Origin: JBKBKN01 sp046294625 | GTDB lineage: Bacteria; Bacteroidota; Bacteroidia; M30B66 | DNA length: 64,000 nt | Direction: 5' to 3' | Assembly: GCA_046294625.1 (NCBI GenBank) | Contig: JBKBKN010000007.1 | Span: 82,156 to 146,155 of the forward strand | Shown: piece after piece, positions 26,003 through 32,909 of the stretch | Layout: the number at the start of each line of letters is the position of its first letter | Position numbering within the stretch: the first letter of the stretch is position 1 | The notes under the pieces: generated by a model | The model's database searches: none | Seen by the model: the letters and a program-made list of their open reading frames with translations, nothing else | What the model was told of the DNA's origin: nothing | Position numbers and translations under genes: made by a program

Positions 26003-28396
26003 ATGCTTAATTTTTCTAAGAAGTTTTTCTTTGCCATCTCACTGGCATTCGCATTTCTATTCAGCCAGAAAACTTACGCTCAGCTTGAAGTTACGCAAGA
26101 AGCTGTTCAGGATTTGGTTCAGAACGTATTGCTTGGGCAGGGTGTAACTGCTACAAATATCACTTTTCGCGGGAATGTATCGCAGTTCGGCTCGTTTAAT
26201 GGAGCAAACTCCAATATTGGCCTTAACAGAGGAGTAATCATGGCCACAGGAGGTATCACTGTTGCTCTTGGCCCCAATAATAATGCTGGTGCCTCTGTGG
26301 CGACCGGCGGAAGCGAAACAGGCGATCCTGACTTAGCTGCTGTTGCTGGAGCTACCAATGCCAATATTCGAGATGTAGCGATCATTGAATTTGACTTTAT
26401 ACCCGTAGGAGATACCATTAGCTTTAGATATGTTTTTGGATCTGAGGAATATCCTGAGTATGTGTGTTCTCAGTTTAATGATGTATTCGCATTTTTCCTT
26501 TCAGGTCCCGGTATTAATGGGCCATTCAGTTTAGGAGCGCAAAATATTGCTCTTGTCCCCAATACCAATATCCCCGTTGCCATCAATACGGTAAATCCGG
26601 GTGTGCCGGGAACCAGCGGCAATCCGGGAGGCTGTCCGCCGGGAGGTTTAAACAATGCTCAATTTTATGTAAATAACAATGGTGGACAAACTGTGCAGTT
26701 TGATGGTTTCACCAGACCTCTTATAGCCAAATCGGCTGTTCAGTGCGGCCAAACATATCATATCAAAATTGCTATTGCCGACGTGTTCGACGCAGTGTTT
26801 GATTCGGGCGTGTTTCTAGAAGCCGAAAGTTTTATTTCAGCCGGTATTCAAATCAACATTGTTGGTGCATTAGCTGATTCTTCCATCATTGAGGGTTGCA
26901 CCACTGCAGAGATCGTTTTTACACGCCCCGATACGACAGAGTCGCAAACTGTATTTTTTAACATTTCAGGAACAGCCATAAATGGAGTAGACTACACATT
27001 TATTCCTGACAGTGTCGTATTTCAGCCCGGACAAAGTACTGTTTCTATTTTAATCAACCCAACAGCCGACAATGAGTTTGAATCAGAACCGGAGTCTATC
27101 ATTATTGAAATTTTCAACATCACAGCATGTGGCGACACCATCGTAGAGCAAGCTGTCCTATTTATCAAAGAAGATTATGAGATCATTTTAACATCTCAAG
27201 ATGTGGAACTACTCTGCCCTAGCGAAACAATTTCCATTTCTTCTGTAGCATCAGGCGGTGTTCCGCCCTACACCTACAATTGGAACACATCGCAAACCGG
27301 CAGCAGTATAGAAGTTACTGGAGCTGAATCGGGCACTTACATCGTCACAGTAAGTGACTTTTGCAATCTGTTCACTGTGCAGGATACCATCACCGTGACA
27401 TTGAACACCCCTCCACCGCTCACGCTGCTCACATCAAACGACACCATTGTGAATTGCCCGGGCGATTTTGTAACATTAGAAGCTGTGGCTGTGGCAGGAA
27501 CCCCGCCATATAATTTCTTTTGGTCTAACGGTTCCACCGCTGAATCCATTACTGTAGAAATTCAAACGAACACCTTTTTTACCATTACACTCACCGATGC
27601 TTGTCAGTTTCCGATACTCACCGACACGATTTTCGTTAATTTAATTAATGGACCATTGGTGGCTCCTGCTATTGATACTACGGTGTTTTGCCCGGGCGAT
27701 GAAATCACACTCATCGGACAGGCTTCGGGAGGTTTCCCTCCTTATCAGTACAGCTGGTCGACCAGTGAAGAGACAGAATCTATCACCATTGTGGTTGATG
27801 AAAACACTACCATATCTTATACCGTAACTGATGGTTGTGAATCTGTGCAAAATGGTCAATTTAACATAGCTGTTCCGGTATATGAACCCGTTTTAGTGAC
27901 TCTCGATCGCGACACACTCACCGTTTGCCGAAATAGTCCCATTGCGCTCAATGCACGAGCTGAAGGTGGCACAGGTGAATATACTTTTGTGTGGGGAGGT
28001 GCAGGTACGCTGCAGGTTATTAACGATACCACGCTCACAGTTACCCCTCCATCTTCAGGTGTTTACTTTGTGATCGCAACTGATCAATGTCAGGTATCAG
28101 ATACTGTTTCGGCCGAAGTGAATGTGCAGAACTGCGAAATTCAAGTGTTCAACGTATTTACTCCCGACGGCGATGGTATCAACGATTTCTGGGTGATTCC
28201 TAATATTGAATTTTATCCCAATAATAGTGTGGTAATTTTTAACCGATGGGGTAGAAAAGTGTTTGAAGCCGAACCATATCAGAACAACTGGGACGGCGGC
28301 AACAACCCTTCAGGTGTCTATTTTTACGTAGTAGATACCAAAGACGATACAGAACCAAAAAAAGGAACAGTGACCATCATCAGGAACAAACAATAA
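26003..28396 (+). CDS. Choice-of-anchor L protein with SprB/PKD-like repeats and type B T9SS sorting domain
   Basis: A 797-residue secreted protein. The signal peptide ends KTYAQ. The first 270 residues fit the choice-of-anchor L domain (GLNRGVIMATGG, FRYVFGSEEYPEYV, FNDVFAFFLSGPG, YHIKIAIADV). A Calx-beta-like domain follows (NGVDYTFIPDSVVFQPGQ). Three or four SprB/PKD-like repeats come next, with the pattern CPGDxxxLxxxAxGGxPPYxYxWSxxxxxxSI. The end is a type B sorting domain (VFTPDGDGINDFWVIP, VIFNRWGRKVFEAEPY, GGNNPSGVYFY). It would be exported through T9SS and displayed on or released from the surface. Unlike the giant cargo it has no PorP gene beside it. A strong terminator follows its stop. 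Confidence 0.9.
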   Translation: MLNFSKKFFFAISLAFAFLFSQKTYAQLEVTQEAVQDLVQNVLLGQGVTATNITFRGNVSQFGSFNGANSNIGLNRGVIMATGGITVALGPNNNAGASVATGGSETGDPDLAAVAGATNANIRDVAIIEFDFIPVGDTISFRYVFGSEEYPEYVCSQFNDVFAFFLSGPGINGPFSLGAQNIALVPNTNIPVAINTVNPGVPGTSGNPGGCPPGGLNNAQFYVNNNGGQTVQFDGFTRPLIAKSAVQCGQTYHIKIAIADVFDAVFDSGVFLEAESFISAGIQINIVGALADSSIIEGCTTAEIVFTRPDTTESQTVFFNISGTAINGVDYTFIPDSVVFQPGQSTVSILINPTADNEFESEPESIIIEIFNITACGDTIVEQAVLFIKEDYEIILTSQDVELLCPSETISISSVASGGVPPYTYNWNTSQTGSSIEVTGAESGTYIVTVSDFCNLFTVQDTITVTLNTPPPLTLLTSNDTIVNCPGDFVTLEAVAVAGTPPYNFFWSNGSTAESITVEIQTNTFFTITLTDACQFPILTDTIFVNLINGPLVAPAIDTTVFCPGDEITLIGQASGGFPPYQYSWSTSEETESITIVVDENTTISYTVTDGCESVQNGQFNIAVPVYEPVLVTLDRDTLTVCRNSPIALNARAEGGTGEYTFVWGGAGTLQVINDTTLTVTPPSSGVYFVIATDQCQVSDTVSAEVNVQNCEIQVFNVFTPDGDGINDFWVIPNIEFYPNNSVVIFNRWGRKVFEAEPYQNNWDGGNNPSGVYFYVVDTKDDTEPKKGTVTIIRNKQ

Positions 28397-28402
28397 ACAA
28401 TA

Positions 28403-28436
28403 GGCCGCTTCGAAAAAGCGGCCTGTTTTCTTTCTT
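28403..28436 (+). terminator. Intrinsic terminator after the choice-of-anchor L gene
   Basis: Stem GGCCGCTT (28403-28410) and AAGCGGCC (28416-28423) around the loop CGAAA, followed by the T-rich tract TGTTTTCTTTCTT. It starts 6 bp after the stop codon and should insulate the glycan locus from the upstream gene. Confidence 0.92.
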
Positions 28437-28458
28437 AATATGCAAACAAAAGAAAAAA

Positions 28459-28489
28459 TTTGTTTTTTTCATAAGCTTGAGTAATTTTG
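28459..28489 (+). promoter_or_regulatory. Consensus Bacteroidota promoter of the glycan-locus regulator
   Basis: TTTG at 28459-28462 and TAATTTTG (TAnnTTTG) at 28482-28489 are separated by exactly 19 bases, matching the known -33/-7 consensus for Bacteroidota sigma factor. The ATG at 28497 starts only 8 bases after the -7 box, so the transcript would be leaderless or nearly so. Confidence 0.75.
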
Positions 28490-28497
28490 TTACTCAA
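28477..28497. promoter_or_regulatory. 8-bp inverted repeat over the -7 box and start codon (candidate operator)
   Basis: TTGAGTAA (28477-28484) and TTACTCAA (28490-28497) flank TTTTG. The palindrome contains most of the -7 element and its last base is the A of the ATG. A winged-helix regulator gene begins here, so autoregulation is a natural inference. Confidence 0.6.
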
Positions 28498-29030
28498 TGT
28501 TAGATGCGCTCATCACATCCAAGACACGTATCAGGCTGCTTGTCAAGTTTTTTCTCAATCCTGCGATGAGTGCCTATTTGCGTGAACTAGCCGAAGAATT
28601 TGGAGAAAGCACCAATGCCGTGCGGGTGGAATTGAACAGGTTGAGCGATGCCGGTATTCTCGAAAGCGAATCGAAAGGCAATGTAGTGCTTTACAAAGCC
28701 AAGACATCTCACCCATTGTTTCCCGAAATCAAAAGTATAGTGAACAAATACACAGGTGTGGATCGCGTAATTGAAGATGTGGTGCAAAGGCTGGGTAAGG
28801 TAGAACGAGCTTATTTGGTAGGCGATTATGCCGCAGGACGCGACACCGGAATTATTGACCTGATACTATTGGGTGAAGTAGATAAGAGCTATCTTGACCT
28901 GCTGATTGAAAAAGCGGAGAAAATCGTGAGCCGTCGCATTCGCTATTTAATCATGAATCGCGATGAATTGAAGCGGTATCTGGAACATTACAACGGACAA
29001 CTCGTGGTAATGTGGAGCAATGAAAATTGA
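28497..29030 (+). CDS. Winged-helix transcriptional regulator with nucleotidyltransferase-like domain
   Basis: A 177-residue protein. The first 80 residues form an ArsR/MarR-like winged helix (AMSAYLRELAEEF, NAVRVELNRLSDAGIL, GNVVLYKAK). The second half (residues about 85-175: ERAYLVGDYAAGRDTGIIDLILLGEVD) resembles the non-catalytic nucleotidyltransferase-like sensor domain seen in similar regulators. From family knowledge, proteins of this design often open polysaccharide gene clusters in Bacteroidota. It heads the glycan locus here, 221 bp before pseB. A promoter and a palindrome overlap its start codon. If the mRNA is not leaderless, Met24 could be the start, but that would cut into the winged helix. 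DNA target and ligand are unknown. Confidence 0.8.
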   Translation: MLDALITSKTRIRLLVKFFLNPAMSAYLRELAEEFGESTNAVRVELNRLSDAGILESESKGNVVLYKAKTSHPLFPEIKSIVNKYTGVDRVIEDVVQRLGKVERAYLVGDYAAGRDTGIIDLILLGEVDKSYLDLLIEKAEKIVSRRIRYLIMNRDELKRYLEHYNGQLVVMWSNEN

Positions 29031-29086
29031 AAACGCCAAAAGCTAATTGCTAAGCGCCAAAAGCAAAAAGTAATTAGCAGTTGAGC
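29031..29086 (+). repeat. GCCAA-family intergenic repeat (copy 1)
   Basis: Rich in CGCCAAAAGC and GCTAATTGCTAA words, starting right after the regulator's stop. Other copies, always with CCAA on the plus strand, occur before pseF, before the gene at 36836 and before wzt. Confidence 0.65.
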
Positions 29087-29251
29087 AAAAACATAACAAA
29101 CTGACTATCAGCGCCTTCTTGGATCAAAATGTGACCGAGGGGGCGAAGCCTTGAAAACCAAAAAAAATCTTTATTGACACAAATGCACGAATTGATTGCT
29201 GTGAGTCAAAGAGCGAAAATAATATAACACCATTACAACTAATTTTTATTT

Positions 29252-30256
29252 ATGCTCAATCATAAATCTATTCTTATTACCGGCGGCACCGGCTCGCTAG
29301 GCAAAGCGCTCACCGTGAACATTTTAAAAAAATACCCGGATGTAAAGCGCCTTGTGATTTTTTCTCGCGACGAACAAAAACAATTTCAAATGGAGCAGGA
29401 GTTTCCGGCTGCTAAATATCCGGCTATTCGCTATTTCATTGGCGATGTGCGCGATGCAGAGCGTTTGAAAAGAGCTTTTCAAGGCATTGACTATGTGATT
29501 CATGCCGCTGCGATGAAGCATGTGCATATTGCGGAATACAATCCGGATGAATGTGTGAAAACAAATATCGGCGGAGCAGAAAATGTGATTCATGCTGCTT
29601 TGGAGACCAAAGTAGAGCGCGTGGTAGCGCTCTCTACTGATAAGGCATGTGCCCCCATCAATCTTTATGGTGCAACTAAGCTAACATCCGACAAGCTATT
29701 CATTGCAGCCAATAACATTAAAGGCAAAAACCCCATTCGCTTTTCGGTGGTGCGCTATGGCAATGTGATGGGCTCCAATGGTTCGGTGATGCCTTTTTTC
29801 CTAAAAAAACGCGCATCTGGCGTACTTCCCATTACCGAACCTACAATGACACGATTCAACATCTCTTTACAAGAAGGGGTTGACATGGTTTTGCATGCAT
29901 TGGAACATGCCTGGGGTGGAGAACTGTTTGTGCCCAAAATTCCTTCCTACAAAATCACCGATGTGGCGAAAGCCATAGGACCTGAATGTAAAATTGAAAT
30001 TGTGGGTATTCGTCCGGGTGAAAAAATTCACGAAGAAATGATTACACCATCCGACTCCTACACCACTTATGATTTAGGCAAATATTATGTAATACTGCCG
30101 CTTAAACCTACTTGGGAACTCAATGATTACATTGTTGCTCATAAGGCCGTGAAAGTTCCAGAAGGTTTTCATTATCACTCTAACAATAATACCGAATGGG
30201 AAACAGTTGAAAGCTTGAAGGAAAAGGTGGGGATGTATGTGGAAGGTGAGATGTGA
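29252..30256 (+). CDS. pseB: UDP-GlcNAc 4,6-dehydratase (inverting), pseudaminic acid pathway step 1
   Basis: A 334-residue short-chain dehydrogenase-fold enzyme. It converts UDP-GlcNAc to the 4-keto-6-deoxy-L-arabino sugar that starts CMP-pseudaminic acid synthesis. Residues 11-17 GGTGSLG form the NAD(P) loop. The FSRDEQKQFQME segment, the STDKA active-site motif and NLYGATK follow, as in PseB/FlaA1. The PseB identity is supported by downstream pseC, pseF, pseG and pseI. The final residues (VEGEM) and the stop codon are encoded inside the left 12-bp terminal repeat of the candidate element at 30245, so the native C-terminus has been altered. Start is the ATG at 29252 (MLNHKSILIT). Confidence 0.94.
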   Translation: MLNHKSILITGGTGSLGKALTVNILKKYPDVKRLVIFSRDEQKQFQMEQEFPAAKYPAIRYFIGDVRDAERLKRAFQGIDYVIHAAAMKHVHIAEYNPDECVKTNIGGAENVIHAALETKVERVVALSTDKACAPINLYGATKLTSDKLFIAANNIKGKNPIRFSVVRYGNVMGSNGSVMPFFLKKRASGVLPITEPTMTRFNISLQEGVDMVLHALEHAWGGELFVPKIPSYKITDVAKAIGPECKIEIVGIRPGEKIHEEMITPSDSYTTYDLGKYYVILPLKPTWELNDYIVAHKAVKVPEGFHYHSNNNTEWETVESLKEKVGMYVEGEM

Positions 30257-30767
30257 AGCGTGAGAAGTGAAATGTAAGGAGTGAAATATTATAAGTTATG
30301 CATTTAAAGTATGGATGCTCCACATAAAAAACTAAATGTTTGTATTCTATCAATGAATTTAGTTGAGTTAATTTATAAAATTACAAAAGATTACCCTACT
30401 CAGGAAATGTATGGTCTATGTTCACAAATGAGAAGAGCTTCTATATCGGTTCCATCAAATATTGCAGAAGGTGATTTGGGAAGAACAAATAGAGATTTTA
30501 AGCATTATCTGCTAATTTCATTAGGTTCTTTGTCTGAACTTGATACACAAATTGAACTGTCGTTCAGACTAGGTTATATAACAGAAAATCAAACTCAAGA
30601 AGTTCAAAAAAATGATAAATCAAACAAAAGCATTAATCATTGGACTTCGAAGATCTCTTGACATCAAATTATAAATTAAAACAACTTACCTCTTACTTTT
30701 CACCTCTATCCTCTTTCACCTTTCACAAAAATCTTAATGCAAAACATCTCACATCTCACATCTCACC
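30245..30767. mobile_element. Candidate S23-type mobile element with 12-bp terminal inverted repeats
   Basis: GGTGAGATGTGA (30245-30256) and its exact reverse complement TCACATCTCACC (30756-30767) bound a 523-bp segment. It contains a four-helix-bundle (S23-type) gene and, at both ends, runs of GTGAGA/GTGAAA words on the left and TCTCAC/TTTCAC on the right. It sits exactly between pseB and pseC: the left repeat supplies the stop of pseB and the right end supplies the start and first residues of pseC. A related palindrome lies inside pseC. No target-site duplication was identified and no transposase is present, so mobility is inferred. Confidence 0.55.
30311..30674 (+). pseudogene. Four helix bundle protein (S23/23S rRNA intervening-sequence type), frameshifted
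   Basis: The first 99 residues carry the family core: ELIYKITKDYPTQEMYGL, SQMRRASISVPSNIAEG, and SLGSLSELDTQIELSFRLGYI. After the A7 run at 30606-30612 the frame falls into a non-family tail ending at 30661. Removing one A restores a typical family C-terminus (KMINQTKALIIGLRRSL, then DIKL and stop at 30674). So the gene carries a +1 frameshift, has programmed slippage on A7, or holds a sequencing error. S23 proteins are small helical bundles found in rRNA intervening sequences and as stand-alone genes in Bacteroidota; their function is unclear. It is unrelated to sugar synthesis and interrupts the pse operon. Confidence 0.75.
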
Positions 30768-32080
30768 CTCCCATCCCCTACGGCCGTCAACACATCACCG
30801 AAGAAGATATTCAAGCAGTGGTGGAAACCTTAAAGTCTGATTACCTGACCCAAGGACCTAAAATTGCGGAGTTTGAAAAAGCTTTTGCCGAATACATCGG
30901 ATCGAAGTATGCTGTGGCGGTGGCCAATGGCACAGCCGCCTTGCATCTGTGCGCTCTGGCATTGGATGTGAATCCCGGCCAAAAAGTTATCACTAGTCCG
31001 ATAACCTTTGCGGCTTCCGCAAATTGCATCCGCTATTGCGGAGGCGATGTGGTTTTTGTCGATATCAATCCAGAAACCTATCTGCTCGATCTCAACGAAG
31101 TGCGCAGAATACTCGAAGCTGCCCCCAAAGGCACTTATCAAGGTATAATCCCTGTTGATTTTGCAGGACGAGCAATTGATATGCAAGCCTTTCGAAAATT
31201 AGCCGATGAGCACGATTGCTGGATTATTGAAGATTCATGCCACGCCCCGGGTGGTTTTTTCATTGATGGACAAGGCAAACAACAAAACTGCGGCAACGGA
31301 AACTTTGCAGATTTAGCTATATTTTCTTTTCATCCGGTGAAACATATTGCTTGTGGTGAAGGCGGCATGATCACTACTAACAATGAACGCCTCTATAAAC
31401 GTTTGCTCACCCTACGCACCCACGGTATTACGAAAGATCAAGATATGTATCTTAACTCTGTTGAATTTGCTATTGGAGTGGAAAGTGAGAGATCAAAAGT
31501 GAAAGGTCAGATGTCAGAGATAAGAAAAGAGAAGAATGAAGTAGGAAGTGAAAAGTCGGATGATGTTGAAAACTTATCTCTAAAACAACCTCTAACAGCT
31601 CACCTTTCACGTCTAACCGCTTACCCCCTATGGTATATGGAAATGCAAGAACTAGGCTACAATTACCGTCTTACCGATTTTCAGGCAGCACTCGGATTAA
31701 GCCAATTGAAACGCGCTGATGCAGGCATTCAACGCCGCCGCCAAATCGCTGCTAAATACGATAAAGCCTTTGCGGAACTACCATCCGTAGAATACAGAAA
31801 AACCAATGACAACATCGGCCATGCCTACCATCTCTACATCATAGAAGTGGAAGACCGCTTAGGCTTATATAATTACTTGCGTGAACATAAAATATTTGCT
31901 CAAATCCACTATATCCCATGTCATTTAATGCCATACTACCGAGAACAAGGATGGAAAGAAGGCGACTTGCCGCATGCCGAACAATATTACAAACGTTGCA
32001 TCAGCTTGCCCTTGTATCCGACATTAAGTGAAGAAGAGCAAGATTATGTGATAGAGAAAGTGAAGGAGTTTGTGAGATAA
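30737..32080 (+). CDS. pseC: UDP-4-amino-4,6-dideoxy-N-acetyl-beta-L-altrosamine transaminase with repeat-derived insert
   Basis: A 447-residue DegT/DnrJ/EryC1-family aminotransferase that puts the 4-amino group on the PseB product. Seen: IPYGRQHITEEDI and LKSDYLTQGP near the start, VDFAGRAID, EDSCHAPGG, and FSFHPVKHIACGEGGM with the PLP Lys202, then LGYNYRLTDFQAALGLSQL. Residues about 249-296 (ESERSKVKGQMS to RLTAY) interrupt the conserved stretch between LRTHGITK and PLWYMEMQELGYN. They are encoded by a palindromic repeat, which explains the excess over the usual 385-390 residues. The first ten residues (MQNISHLTSH) also come from repeat DNA. Whether the enzyme stays active is unknown, but the frame is intact. 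Confidence 0.9.
   Translation: MQNISHLTSHPPIPYGRQHITEEDIQAVVETLKSDYLTQGPKIAEFEKAFAEYIGSKYAVAVANGTAALHLCALALDVNPGQKVITSPITFAASANCIRYCGGDVVFVDINPETYLLDLNEVRRILEAAPKGTYQGIIPVDFAGRAIDMQAFRKLADEHDCWIIEDSCHAPGGFFIDGQGKQQNCGNGNFADLAIFSFHPVKHIACGEGGMITTNNERLYKRLLTLRTHGITKDQDMYLNSVEFAIGVESERSKVKGQMSEIRKEKNEVGSEKSDDVENLSLKQPLTAHLSRLTAYPLWYMEMQELGYNYRLTDFQAALGLSQLKRADAGIQRRRQIAAKYDKAFAELPSVEYRKTNDNIGHAYHLYIIEVEDRLGLYNYLREHKIFAQIHYIPCHLMPYYREQGWKEGDLPHAEQYYKRCISLPLYPTLSEEEQDYVIEKVKEFVR
31481..31624 (+). repeat. In-frame palindromic repeat inserted in pseC
   Basis: About 144 bp encoding 48 residues absent from normal PseC. Internal inverted pairs are GTGAAAGGT/ACCTTTCAC (31499-31507 and 31602-31610) and AGAGATAAG/CTTATCTCT (31516-31524 and 31573-31581). 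Its vocabulary (GTGAGAG, GTGAAA, CTCACC, TTTCAC) is that of the ends of the element at 30245-30767. The length is a multiple of three, so the reading frame survives. Confidence 0.75.
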
Positions 32081-32207
32081 GGCGATTAGCAAATAGAAGC
32101 CAAAAACCAGCCAATAAAAGCCAACCGCCAAAAGCCGAAAGCCGAAAGCCAATAACCAGTAACCAACCGCTAAACGCCAATCACCAACAGCCAAAGCTAA
32201 TCGCTAA
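32081..32207 (+). repeat. GCCAA-family intergenic repeat (copy 2)
   Basis: The entire pseC-pseF gap is made of degenerate words such as AAAAGCCAA, AGCCGAAAGCC, CCAATAACCAG and GCTAAACGCCAA. It is the longest copy in the window. It contains no recognisable gene. Confidence 0.75.
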
Positions 32208-32909
32208 ATGCCAACAAAAAATATAGCCATTATAACCGCTCGTGGAGGAAGCAAACGTATTCCAAGGAAAAACATACGCCCATTTCTCGGAAAGCCCATA
32301 ATTGCTTATTCTATTGAAGCAGCTTTAAAAAGTGGACTCTTTGATGAAGTAATGGTTTCGACTGATGATGCTGAAATAGCTGCTATTGCTAAGGAATATG
32401 GTGCAACTGTGCCATTTATGCGCTCGGATGAAAATGCTAATGATTATGCCGGCACAGTGGATGTTTTACTTGAAGTGCTTGATTCATACAAAGCAATAGA
32501 CCAGCGTTTTGATTGCGCGTGTTGTATATATCCTACAGCTCCTTTCGTAACATCAGAATTATTGATTAAGGCTTTTGAAAAGATAAAAAATGAAAAATTG
32601 GATTGCGTGTTTCCTGTTTTGCCATTTTCTTTTCCTATACAGCGAGCTTTAAAACTCGATAAACTGCAAAAAATGAGCATGTTCTACCCTGAATATTTAA
32701 CCGCTCGTTCTCAGGATTTAGAAAAAGCCTATCACGACAGTGGTCAGTTTTATTTTTTCCGACCTGCAGCTTTGCAATTGCACAAGCGATTATATACCGA
32801 AAACACTGCTGTGATTGTGCTCAACGAAATGCAAGCGCATGATATTGACAATGAAGAAGATTGGAAAGTGGCTGAAATTAAATATCAATTGATGCATGGA
32901 CAGGGCTAA
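32208..32909 (+). CDS. pseF: Pseudaminic acid cytidylyltransferase
   Basis: A 233-residue CMP-sugar synthetase that activates pseudaminic acid with CTP, the last step of the pathway. The N-terminus carries the nucleotide-binding motif TARGGSKRIPRKNIRPF (residues 9-25), followed by GKPIIAYSIEAAL and STDDAEIA, then CCIYPTAPFV and YHDSGQFYFF. This is the PseF pattern; close relatives NeuA and LegF share the fold, and the operon decides between them. It starts a tightly overlapping block: its 3' end overlaps pseG by 14 bp. Confidence 0.92.
   Translation: MPTKNIAIITARGGSKRIPRKNIRPFLGKPIIAYSIEAALKSGLFDEVMVSTDDAEIAAIAKEYGATVPFMRSDENANDYAGTVDVLLEVLDSYKAIDQRFDCACCIYPTAPFVTSELLIKAFEKIKNEKLDCVFPVLPFSFPIQRALKLDKLQKMSMFYPEYLTARSQDLEKAYHDSGQFYFFRPAALQLHKRLYTENTAVIVLNEMQAHDIDNEEDWKVAEIKYQLMHGQG

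Noticed and set aside
30640..30840. Small plus-strand frame spanning the end of the S23 gene and the start of pseC
   Set aside because: Made of low-complexity repeat DNA (runs of Ser/His/Pro) and overlaps the real pseC start.
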